Positions 1-5,720 of a stretch of 5,749 nt of DNA are shown piece by piece. The stretch spans positions 1 to 5,749 of the forward strand of contig CAMZGJ010000069.1 of the NCBI GenBank assembly GCA_947306375.1, given 5' to 3'. The notes under the pieces are model-generated. The model was not told where the DNA came from and ran no database searches. It saw nothing but the letters and a program-made list of their open reading frames with translations. The position numbers were made by a program, and so were the translations under genes. The DNA is from an uncultured Spirochaetales bacterium. GTDB lineage: Bacteria > Spirochaetota > Spirochaetia > Sphaerochaetales > Sphaerochaetaceae. Every line of letters starts with the position of its first letter. The stretch's first letter is position 1.

Positions 1-1
1 C

Positions 2-37
2 TGCCGCATTGTTATGAGAATGCTTGAGGAGCTTTGA
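2..37 (+). CDS. Possible C-terminal tail of a gene entering from the left
   Basis: The second forward frame is open from the window edge and ends in TGA at 35-37. It reads as CRIVMRMLEEL, a plausible amphipathic C-terminus. The following sequence has no other obvious coding, and the large inverted repeat at 72-151 would suit a terminator between this gene and the convergent aldo/keto reductase. Eleven codons are too few to name a family or to exclude chance; the other two forward frames also stop within the first 30 bases. Confidence 0.25.
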   Translation, partial: CRIVMRMLEEL

Positions 38-71
38 CCTGAATATTAAGCCTCTATTTGCAAAGAGAAAG

Positions 72-151
72 TATCATAAAAACCGGTTTTCTCAGGAGAT
101 TTGTGTATAAAAATATAATAAGCTGCCTGAGAAACCGGTGTTTTTATGATA
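72..151. terminator. Long inverted repeat, probable bidirectional terminator
   Basis: The arms at 72-96 and 126-151 are near-perfect inverted copies (core CCGGTTTTCTCAGG against CCTGAGAAACCGG, one inserted base). Each arm carries an A-tract on its outer 5' side and a T-tract on its outer 3' side, so a hairpin followed by U residues forms in either direction. It starts 28 bases past the stop codon of the minus-strand aldo/keto reductase, and a plus-strand gene may end at 37, which suits a shared terminator. The 29-base AT-rich loop is much longer than usual for an intrinsic terminator, so a protein-binding site or small repeat element remains possible. Confidence 0.5.
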
Positions 152-178
152 TCTGTTGCAGGAAAAAACAGGAGCGGA

Positions 179-1135
179 TCAGGAGTTGCGGAGGTCTGAG
201 AGAATACTGAGGTCAGAGGGTGCCAGGGTGTAGTTACAGCCGGATAGGGTTTCTCTGAGCTGGGGAATCCCGGTGGCTCCGGCTATGGCAAGCGAGTTTG
301 AACTCAGGCTCGTTATGTAGGAAAGACAGACATCCGTGACACTGACGCCGTCACGTTTTGCTATTTCCTGCACCTTTTCAGCAAGACTGCGGTTTGCGGG
401 TACGTCAAAGCGGTAGGCTCTGCCAAGGTCTTTTGAACAAAGAAGCTTCTGAATTATTCCCCGGCCCTGGGAAGAGAAACACATGTAGGGCATTTTTGAA
501 TCTTCGTACCACTTCAGACTGCAGTTATGACCCATAATCTGAATGGTGTCGTCTCCCCAGGATTCTATGGTGCATTTTGCAAGGGAAAACTGAATCTGGG
601 ATATTGTGAACTGCACTTTACCGTGTTTCAGAGCCCAGGAGTTTGCCTCATCTATGCGGGATGTGGACCAGTTTGAGACACCTATGTTGTTTGTGAGACC
701 GCGGTCTATGTAAGAGTTGGCAAGATCTATGAGCTCGGAGGCAGGAATGTCCGGGTTGTCACGGTGAAAGAGCCACCAGTCCGGGACTGTGCCAAGTTGG
801 TCGAGGGATTGGTTTATGTCATATTCAAGGTCTTTTTCGGTGACTCTGGAGCGGTGCATATCCCTTCTGTCGGGATGACCGCCCTTGGTTATTATTCTGT
901 ACATACCGCGCTCAAGAAAGCGCATATGCTTTCCAAGAAGAACTTCCGAGGTAGAGGGTGTTCCGGGGTTCTGCTGGCCGTAACAACAGGCGGTGTCAAA
1001 GACATTGCCGCCGTAGGAGAGATACAGGTCCATCTGGGAGCGCGCGGTGCTTTCGGAGATTGTCTCACCGAAGTGGTCGCAGCCCAGGACTATGCGGGAA
1101 AAGCTTGTGTTTCCGAATAAACTCAGGTATTTCAC
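179..1135 (-). CDS. Aldo/keto reductase family oxidoreductase
   Basis: A 318-residue cytoplasmic NADPH-dependent oxidoreductase of the aldo/keto reductase fold (a TIM barrel of about 300-330 residues), reducing aldehydes or ketones or oxidising the matching alcohols. The catalytic tetrad can be placed: Asp47 in NVFDTA, Tyr52 in CCYG, Lys84 in IITKGG and His124 in LFHRD. Further family motifs are IGVSNW (151-156), QIQFS (180-184), FSSQGRG (220-226) and the C-terminal cofactor-binding stretch IAGATGIPQLRETLSG (284-299). The start is GTG at 1133-1135; an in-frame stop lies just upstream and the N-terminus MKYLSLFGNT matches the family's usual first strand, but no clear Shine-Dalgarno sequence precedes it. 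It lies 18 bases downstream of the transporter gene and is probably co-transcribed, perhaps relying on translational coupling. The substrate cannot be deduced. Family assignment is very sure. Confidence 0.95.
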   Translation of the reverse strand: MKYLSLFGNTSFSRIVLGCDHFGETISESTARSQMDLYLSYGGNVFDTACCYGQQNPGTPSTSEVLLGKHMRFLERGMYRIITKGGHPDRRDMHRSRVTEKDLEYDINQSLDQLGTVPDWWLFHRDNPDIPASELIDLANSYIDRGLTNNIGVSNWSTSRIDEANSWALKHGKVQFTISQIQFSLAKCTIESWGDDTIQIMGHNCSLKWYEDSKMPYMCFSSQGRGIIQKLLCSKDLGRAYRFDVPANRSLAEKVQEIAKRDGVSVTDVCLSYITSLSSNSLAIAGATGIPQLRETLSGCNYTLAPSDLSILSDLRNS

Positions 1136-1153
1136 GGAATTAAGTGTAAAGTA

Positions 1154-2497
1154 TTACATCCAGATGAACCAGAGCAGAACATAGCCGGTGGTTACGGCCG
1201 CAAGGGTGAACGGAACGCTGTACTTCATGAACTGAGACGCGGCTATGTTGTGCCCTTCCCTGCGCAGAATGCCCAGGCCGGTTATATTGGCGGAGGCTCC
1301 TATGGGGGTTATGTTGCCGCCAAGGGTTGCTCCCACCAAGAGACCGAAGTAAAGCAGGTTCGGATGAATTCCCAGGCCCTCTGAGATTACCGCCACAACC
1401 GGGAGCATGGTGGCTGTGTACGGGATATTGTCTATGAAGGCGGAGAGCAGAACGGACATCCAGACAATGACTGAGTAGACAAGGAAGACAGAGGCTCTTG
1501 AGCCGTCTCCGCTGAGCTTGCCTATGGTCCGGCCTATGAGGTCTATTATGCCGGCCTTTGTGATTGCTCCTATGACAATGAACAGACCGAACAGAAGGCC
1601 CAGGGTGTAGAAATCAAGCTCCCCTGCTACGTCTTTGAGGGGTTTTGTGCTCTTTGCCCTGAGCATCTGCCTGATCAGGCAGAGCAGGAAGAAGAACAGG
1701 CAGATAAGACCGTTTGAGATGTCCGGCTTGTAGAAGGCTCCCGGGGCGGCATTGTCCTTGTAGGGTATGAATGAGGCAAGGATGAGGCAGAGGATTGTGA
1801 GTCCAAGCATCCATGAGGGAAACTTGTCCTCTATGACGGTTCTGTCATTGACGTTCACCTGCTGGTTGTCTTTTCTGAACATAAACCAGATTATCAGAGT
1901 GGCGGCAAGGGCACCGGCCTCGGTGACCCAGAACATTCCTATCTTTCCCTCAACAAAGAAGAAGTCCATGAAGTCCAGGTTGGCTGCCTTTGCAAGAAGG
2001 ATGGAGGTTGTGTCTCCCACCAGCGTTGCTGCGCCCTGGAGGTTTGAAGAGATGGCTATGCAGATTATGGGTGCAACCGGGGAGATTTGAAGTTTTTTGC
2101 AGATTGCAAGGGCCACCGGTGCAATCATGAGCACGGTGGCAACGTTGTCAACAAAGGCCGAGACAATTCCGGCAAACAGAGAGAGGCTTACAACCAGCCA
2201 TTTCACGCTGTGCACCTTTGAGATTATGATATCGCTGAGAAGCTGGGGCATTTCGGATTCTATGAAGAAGTATACGGTGCCCATGGTGCCGGTTATCATC
2301 ATTAGGACGTTCCAGTCTACGGCGCGCAGGGCGTCAGGCAAGGTGTAACTGAAGTCCGGGAAGAGGTGCGCCGTGCCCACCGTTATGAAGAGTGCGGCGG
2401 ACGCAAGGGCTACGTATGGTCTGATTTTCTGGAAGGTGAACATCAGGACGTAGGTAAGTGCAAACACTATGAGTGTGAAAACGGTAAGAGTGCTCAT
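1154..2497 (-). CDS. ArsB/NhaD (ion transporter) superfamily membrane permease
   Basis: A 447-residue polytopic inner-membrane protein with about 10-12 hydrophobic segments. It has the two-fold internal repeat of the IT superfamily (ArsB, NhaD, CitM, SLC13/DASS relatives). SAFVDNVATVLMIAPVALAI (113-132) matches SAFIDNIPYTATMLPVVAVI (352-371), and SNLQGAATLVGDTTSILLA (151-169) matches GATLGGNITPIGASANITG (389-407). DWNVLMMITGTMG (61-73) and DFYTLGLLFGLFIV (295-308) begin the repeats. A hydrophilic loop (about 208-230) and a second near 281-294 fall between the halves. The conserved Asp117-Asn118 and Asp356-Asn357 pairs and the GDTTS and TPIG hairpins fit the ion and substrate site. Candidate roles are Na+/H+ antiport, arsenite efflux or carboxylate transport; the sequence does not decide. 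No arsenic-resistance genes are adjacent. ATG start at 2495-2497 has no good Shine-Dalgarno sequence. First gene of an operon with the aldo/keto reductase. Confidence 0.92.
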   Translation of the reverse strand: MSTLTVFTLIVFALTYVLMFTFQKIRPYVALASAALFITVGTAHLFPDFSYTLPDALRAVDWNVLMMITGTMGTVYFFIESEMPQLLSDIIISKVHSVKWLVVSLSLFAGIVSAFVDNVATVLMIAPVALAICKKLQISPVAPIICIAISSNLQGAATLVGDTTSILLAKAANLDFMDFFFVEGKIGMFWVTEAGALAATLIIWFMFRKDNQQVNVNDRTVIEDKFPSWMLGLTILCLILASFIPYKDNAAPGAFYKPDISNGLICLFFFLLCLIRQMLRAKSTKPLKDVAGELDFYTLGLLFGLFIVIGAITKAGIIDLIGRTIGKLSGDGSRASVFLVYSVIVWMSVLLSAFIDNIPYTATMLPVVAVISEGLGIHPNLLYFGLLVGATLGGNITPIGASANITGLGILRREGHNIAASQFMKYSVPFTLAAVTTGYVLLWFIWM

Positions 2498-2540
2498 ATC
2501 TTTAAGGAATCATCCGCAGGCCCTGTATGTCAAGAAAAAC

Positions 2541-2591
2541 TTGTATATGCGCCGTTGTTGAGGCAATAATTTTATTGCAGTCTGTTGCAAT
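2541..2591 (+). promoter_or_regulatory. Putative promoter and operator of the YhcH-family gene
   Basis: A possible sigma-70 promoter has -35 TTGTAT (2541-2546, weak) and -10 AATAAT (2565-2570, one mismatch) with an 18-base spacer, giving a start near 2577. Overlapping it are two inverted repeats sharing an arm: GCAATAA-tt-TTATTGC (2563-2578, perfect) and ATTGCA-gtctgt-TGCAAT (2574-2591, perfect). The three GCAAT-type half-sites lie about one helical turn apart and cover the -10 and start, as expected for a repressor operator. The region is divergent, so the transporter operon may share the control. The palindromes are certain; their function is inferred. Confidence 0.4.
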
Positions 2592-2614
2592 ATTGATTAA
2601 CCGGAGGTTCTGCC

Positions 2615-3070
2615 ATGCTGTATGTCAAAAACGGAGACGAGTACAAGTACAATTACTCGGAGAAGAAGTTCCGCCTTGCTTTTGAGTTTCTGAAAAGAAA
2701 GGATCTTGCGGACCTTGAGCCGGGCAAGTATCAGATTGGAGAGGGTGTGTACGCCAATGTGCTGCACTTCAACTCAAAGGCCTGGGAAGATGCCAAGTGG
2801 GAGGCTCATGACCGGTATTTTGACATTCAGTACATTGTTAAGGGGCGTGAGTACATGGGACTCTGCGAGAGAGCGCTTCTTACGGAGGTTCTGACTCCGT
2901 ACAACAGTGAAAAGGATGTTATCCATTTCAAGGATCCGGCGGATTACGGCAAAGTTGTGCTGAACGCGGGAGACTTTATTGTGCTGGCTCCGGAAGACGG
3001 ACACAAGCCGTCGGTCAGCGTGAGGGAGAGCCTGCCCAACATAAAAGTTGTGGTCAAGGTTCCTGTTTGA
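2615..3070 (+). CDS. YhcH/YjgK/YiaL family protein (DUF386 cupin)
   Basis: A 151-residue cytoplasmic protein of full family length (about 150). Members are cupin-like beta proteins; E. coli YhcH (NanQ) is an N-acetylneuraminate anomerase, and YjgK (TabA) and YiaL are related. Family signatures are seen: WEAHDRYFDIQYIVKG (62-77), where Glu63, His65 and Asp70 are the likely metal and substrate ligands, and AGDFIVLAPEDGHKP (118-132) with His130. Start is ATG at 2615 behind a strong GGAGG (2603-2607, seven-base spacing). It stands alone on the plus strand, divergent from the transporter operon and convergent on the epimerase with a 2-base gap. No sialic-acid genes are visible here, so the substrate may be another sugar. 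Codons look like those of the neighbours. Family call is sure; exact activity is not. Confidence 0.93.
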   Translation: MLYVKNGDEYKYNYSEKKFRLAFEFLKRKDLADLEPGKYQIGEGVYANVLHFNSKAWEDAKWEAHDRYFDIQYIVKGREYMGLCERALLTEVLTPYNSEKDVIHFKDPADYGKVVLNAGDFIVLAPEDGHKPSVSVRESLPNIKVVVKVPV

Positions 3071-3072
3071 GT

Positions 3073-4053
3073 TCAGAACCCGGCAATCATGTCTCTGATG
3101 CTGTTTTTTACCGGGCGGTGTTTATAATCCAGGTCCCGGATTGCGGCCAGATTGCTGAATCTGCCGTTTGAATTGAGTACGGAGACTGCGTAGGGAGTGA
3201 AGTAAAGCACTTCTTTTTTACGCAGGCTCCTTTTTTCATACAGGGGAGCAATCAGACGGGCCAGGAATATAGGAAGGAAAGGAATGTTCTTTTTCAGGTT
3301 GAGCTCCTGCTTTGCAATGTTCAGTATGTCCCGGATGGTTGCGTACTCTCCGCTGAGAATGTAACCCTGTCCGGGGCGGCCTTTTTCCGCACAGGAAACA
3401 ATGCCTGCCGCAACATCCCGCACATCAACAAAGTCATAGCCGCCGTTCACCGCAGCAGGGAGTCTTCCCTCAACGTACATCTTGAGCATGTGGGCTATAC
3501 TGCCCCTTCCCGAGTCTCCGGGGCCTATTATTCCGGAGGGGAAAACCACGTTTGCGTTGAGCCCGCGCTCAGCAGCCTCAAACACAAGGGCTGTTGCAAG
3601 AGCCTTGCTTTTTGCATATTCTCCGCGCACCGCGTACGGAGAGAAAACGGCATCTTCGGTAATAATCCGGCCCTTGGGTTTTTCAGGTATTGCATGAACG
3701 GAACTCACATATACAAGCTTGCCTACCTCCGCTTTCTCACAATGGCGCAGGATATTTCTTGTTCCGCTGACGTTCACACGGTATAGGATTTCTCCGGGGC
3801 GCGTGGCCACGGAAACCATGCCGGCGCAGTGGATTACACAGGTGCTGCCGTCCGCACCTGAAAAGAATTTCTCAAGAGAGGCATTGTTGCAGATATCGCC
3901 GTAGACTACGGCGGTTTCGCGGGGCAGATTCCCGGCCAGGGGGTCGTTTTGCAGAATCAGGGCGCATACCGCGGCCCCCTTTTTGCGCAGCTCTGAAAGC
4001 ACCGCTTGTCCGAGAAAACCGCTTGCCCCGGTCACAAGGTATTTCCGGAACAC
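3073..4053 (-). CDS. NAD(P)-dependent epimerase/dehydratase (extended SDR)
   Basis: A 326-residue cytoplasmic extended short-chain dehydrogenase/reductase. The Rossmann nucleotide motif is TGASGFLG (8-15, GxxGxxG). YGDI (51-54) provides the usual Asp near the adenine, and HCAG (75-78) follows beta-4. The active site comprises Ser117/Ser118 in YVSSVHA and Tyr146-x3-Lys150 in EYAKSK. FPSGIIGPGD (171-180) and FVDVRDVAAGI (209-219) are typical of the sugar epimerase, dihydroflavonol-reductase-like and HpnA-like branch. The C-terminal part (about 230-326) is the variable substrate domain, so the substrate is unknown. The start is GTG at 4051-4053, chosen because GGAGG (4060-4064) lies six bases upstream and the Rossmann strand begins at once. 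A strong promoter stands about 40 bases upstream. Its 3' end carries the probable terminator of the convergent YhcH gene on the opposite strand. Confidence 0.93.
   Translation of the reverse strand: MFRKYLVTGASGFLGQAVLSELRKKGAAVCALILQNDPLAGNLPRETAVVYGDICNNASLEKFFSGADGSTCVIHCAGMVSVATRPGEILYRVNVSGTRNILRHCEKAEVGKLVYVSSVHAIPEKPKGRIITEDAVFSPYAVRGEYAKSKALATALVFEAAERGLNANVVFPSGIIGPGDSGRGSIAHMLKMYVEGRLPAAVNGGYDFVDVRDVAAGIVSCAEKGRPGQGYILSGEYATIRDILNIAKQELNLKKNIPFLPIFLARLIAPLYEKRSLRKKEVLYFTPYAVSVLNSNGRFSNLAAIRDLDYKHRPVKNSIRDMIAGF
3081..3109 (+). terminator. Intrinsic terminator of the YhcH-family gene, inside the opposing gene
   Basis: Bases 3081-3089 (CGGCAATCA) pair with 3096-3103 (TGATGCTG) with one bulged A and one G-T pair around a six-base loop. 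Six T residues follow at 3104-3109. The hairpin starts 10 bases after the YhcH-family stop codon. It lies wholly within the last codons of the epimerase on the other strand, which leaves no true intergenic space. The stem is short but the geometry is good. Confidence 0.55.
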
Positions 4054-4078
4054 AGGCAGCCTCCAAAATAGACAAGTG

Positions 4079-4107
4079 TTGATTGTCCTTCTCTCTTCCA
4101 GTATAAA
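4079..4107 (+). promoter_or_regulatory. Plus-strand sigma-70 promoter facing the candidate small RNA
   Basis: The -35 box is TTGATT (4079-4084, four of six consensus bases) and the -10 box is TATAAA (4102-4107, five of six), with the optimal 17-base spacer. Predicted start is near 4114. The -10 box overlaps the -10 box of the minus-strand epimerase promoter, so the two would compete for polymerase. No protein gene follows on this strand before the terminator at 4211-4248. Confidence 0.45.
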
Positions 4108-4128
4108 AGGGGTTCACGGGCATAACAA
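4100..4128 (-). promoter_or_regulatory. Promoter of the epimerase/dehydratase gene
   Basis: Read on the minus strand, -35 is TTGTTA (4123-4128, four of six consensus bases) and -10 is TATACT (4100-4105, five of six), separated by exactly 17 bases. The start would fall near 4093, giving a leader of about 40 bases that carries GGAGG and the GTG start. Within the leader, GACAA (4071-4075) and TTGTC (4083-4087) form a small inverted repeat that could be an operator or weak hairpin. Confidence 0.6.
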
Positions 4129-4249
4129 CCCACAGTGTTTCTTTCTGTGAAAGACAAGCAACATAATCTGTGCCGGATATGGCGGAGAAACACGATGACT
4201 GTTTGGTACAAAAAAGGAACCGTCGCTGTTTCGAGACGGTTCCTTTTTC
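4114..4249 (+). ncRNA. Candidate small non-coding RNA, about 135 nt
   Basis: This stretch lies between a plus-strand promoter (4079-4107) and a strong terminator, and contains no convincing protein gene. Possible internal structure includes a long-range pairing of GTGTTTCT (4135-4142) with AGAAACAC (4186-4193), and short hairpins CTTTC-tgt-GAAAG (4141-4153) and GCC-ggatat-GGC (4172-4183). The pairings are modest and could be chance. No known RNA family is recognised. If transcription reads past the terminator, the RNA would be antisense to the 3' end of the phosphatase mRNA. This is an inference from promoter plus terminator only. Confidence 0.3.
4211..4248. terminator. Strong bidirectional intrinsic terminator
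   Basis: AAAAAGGAACCGTC (4211-4224) and GACGGTTCCTTTTT (4235-4248) form a perfect 14-bp stem with a 10-base loop. The A/T ends supply a U-tract in both directions. On the minus strand it lies 26 bases past the phosphatase stop codon and ends that transcript; on the plus strand it would end the candidate small RNA. Confidence 0.9.
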
Positions 4250-4274
4250 AATATTCAGCTGATGGGTTTAGGAA

Positions 4275-5456
4275 TCAGAGGTTTGCTGCAAGGGCATCTA
4301 TCTCTGCATCCGAGAGGCCTATGCTCTTCATGTAGGTCCTGGCTCCGGCAACAAGGTCTGCGGTAAAGATATCGGAAACGCCAAAGGCGTTTGCAAGTAT
4401 CTTGTCTATGTTGCTTGTCTCAATGGCCGTATATTTCTCGGTGCCCTTTTCCACTCCGTAGTAGTTGTAGTAGGTAATCATGTAGTCCTCTGCAACCTCA
4501 CGGGCTGTTGCGCCCTTAAGGCACTCGAGCAGAGCTGATACAAATCCGGCCCTGTCCTTGCCTTCTTTGCAGTGTACAAGATATGTTCCCTTGTTTTCTG
4601 CAAAGAACCTGAGGCCCTCAGCAAGTCCTGCCTTGAACTCCGGAGCTTCAAAGTCTACTCCGAGGCCAAGGTAGATTACCTTGCAGGTTGAATAGTATGA
4701 TCCGGCGAACTCAGCTCTTGATTCTGCCGTTGCCCTGTCATCCGCAAGGTTCATCACTACTGTTATACCTGCCGCCTTTGCTGCTGCATCAGCCTCTTTG
4801 TTCCTTCCAATCTCTGCATTTACGGGGTTGGATGACCTGTAAAGATTTGTCATGCCTGTTGTCTGAACCTTGCGGAAGTTTGCAAACTGCTCATCCGTGA
4901 GATTCTTATAATCTTCTCTGTTGTTTGTTCTGTTAAGGTCGCGGATAAGGTATTCTGTCCTGTAGCCGTCTTTCCCTGTCATGGAGAACAGGAAGTGAAC
5001 CGGAAGTTCAACGCCCTCTTTTGCTGTCCAGAAGAAGGTCTTGTCGGCATTTGTAGTCTTTGTTGCAATTCCGTATGTGCTTGTAAAGTCACCCATATTT
5101 ATTGCAAGCTGGAGAGCTCCCGTGGGTTTTCCGTCCGCGTCTTTTGAAGCTATGATTGCTGCTGTTCCGGTGTCAACGTATGAATAGGCCGGAACAACGG
5201 GCATAACCAGCTCTTTGTCCAGAAATCTTACCCTTACAAGGTCTCCCCAGTTGAAACCGGCTTTGAAAAAGTCTTCCGTGCCGGCGTTTGTGTTGAGGTT
5301 GCCGTACTTTGAAGTGTAGGTATTTACCTCAAGGCTTGGAACGGAGGCAAAGAACATGGGGTATTCATTGTTCTCAAATATTGCCTGCGCAAATACAGAT
5401 ACTGTTGCTACTGCAAGCAGCAGTAATACTGTCAGGATTTTCTTGGTTTTGTTCAT
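4275..5456 (-). CDS. Exported tyrosine phosphatase with N-terminal SAM_HAT-like barrel domain
   Basis: A 393-residue protein. Residues 1-24 are a Sec signal peptide (Lys3, Lys5, Lys6, then a hydrophobic run to about 22, cleavage probably at VFA-Q); there is no lipobox, so it should be periplasmic or secreted. Residues 45-131 resemble the C-terminal beta-barrel of SAM hydroxide adenosyltransferases: KYGNLNTNA (50-58), GDLVRVRF (71-78), a PAYSYVDTG stretch (89-97) and LQLAINMGD (115-123). Residues about 190-360 form a cysteine-dependent phosphatase of the Y_phosphatase3 type. NLYRSSNPVN (204-213) is the usual lead-in, VVMNLADD (233-240) a core strand, and HCKEGKDRAG (295-304) the P-loop with nucleophile Cys296 and Arg302. 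The catalytic motif is intact, with Ala where Thr is commoner. Substrate could be phosphotyrosine, phosphoinositide or another phosphate ester. ATG start has GGAG six bases upstream (5463-5466). It is a single-gene unit between terminators. Confidence 0.9.
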   Translation of the reverse strand: MNKTKKILTVLLLLAVATVSVFAQAIFENNEYPMFFASVPSLEVNTYTSKYGNLNTNAGTEDFFKAGFNWGDLVRVRFLDKELVMPVVPAYSYVDTGTAAIIASKDADGKPTGALQLAINMGDFTSTYGIATKTTNADKTFFWTAKEGVELPVHFLFSMTGKDGYRTEYLIRDLNRTNNREDYKNLTDEQFANFRKVQTTGMTNLYRSSNPVNAEIGRNKEADAAAKAAGITVVMNLADDRATAESRAEFAGSYYSTCKVIYLGLGVDFEAPEFKAGLAEGLRFFAENKGTYLVHCKEGKDRAGFVSALLECLKGATAREVAEDYMITYYNYYGVEKGTEKYTAIETSNIDKILANAFGVSDIFTADLVAGARTYMKSIGLSDAEIDALAANL

Positions 5457-5513
5457 TTGATTCTCCTTTTGTATGGGTTTTCACTTGAGGGGAGCATCCC
5501 TTTTGCGAGAGCG

Positions 5514-5564
5514 TTACCCCGGACTTTAATTCTAACCCCGGGAATGCTGTGTTGTATAGTCCGG
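5514..5564 (-). promoter_or_regulatory. Repeat-bearing region upstream of the phosphatase gene
   Basis: The 221 bases between the phosphatase and the tRNA terminator start contain no gene. They hold direct repeats TTACCCCGG (5514-5522) and TAACCCCGG (5533-5541) with a 19-base period, and a perfect 7-bp inverted repeat CCGGACT (5519-5525) with AGTCCGG (5558-5564). A -10-like TAGAAT on the minus strand lies between the direct repeats (5529-5534), but no good -35 was found at the right distance. These could be a protein-binding site or leader hairpin; evidence is weak. Confidence 0.25.
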
Positions 5565-5665
5565 TGCAAAGACTCCCGCCGGCTTTATTGCTTCCCTTTC
5601 TACGCAACTCTACCTGAGTGCACTTTATTCAACGCAAGTGTTCCTGAGCCGGCAAAACAAAGGCC

Positions 5666-5709
5666 AAAAAAGAAAAAGACAGGAAAAACACCGTTTTTGT
5701 TTTCCTGTC
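5666..5709 (-). terminator. Intrinsic terminator of the tRNA gene
   Basis: Bases 5678-5690 (GACAGGAAAAACA) pair with 5698-5709 (TGTTTTCCTGTC), a 12-bp stem with one bulged A and a seven-base loop. On the minus strand it is followed by TTTTTCTTTTT (5677 down to 5667), a strong U-tract. It begins 11 bases past the mature tRNA 3' end and isolates the tRNA from the phosphatase gene. Confidence 0.88.
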
Positions 5710-5720
5710 CTGTCTTTTGT

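Noticed and set aside
72..151. Invertible promoter switch: inverted repeats flanking a TATAAT
   Set aside because: The spacer is only 29 bases, too short for normal site-specific inversion. No -35 box fits the TATAAT and no recombinase gene is nearby.
764..1120. 118-codon forward open frame opposite the aldo/keto reductase
   Set aside because: It lies wholly antisense to a well-supported gene with an intact catalytic tetrad and has no family resemblance.
2528..2533. Consensus TTGACA on the minus strand upstream of the transporter
   Set aside because: No acceptable -10 box lies 15-19 bases downstream (ATTCCT at 17), so it was not called as a promoter.
4135..4193. Riboswitch controlling a downstream gene
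   Set aside because: On the plus strand only a terminator and a convergent gene follow. On the minus strand this stretch lies upstream of the promoter and is not in the leader.
4179..4262. Small 27-codon forward ORF (MAEKHDD...) in the intergenic region
   Set aside because: It runs straight through the strong terminator hairpin and has no convincing ribosome binding site.
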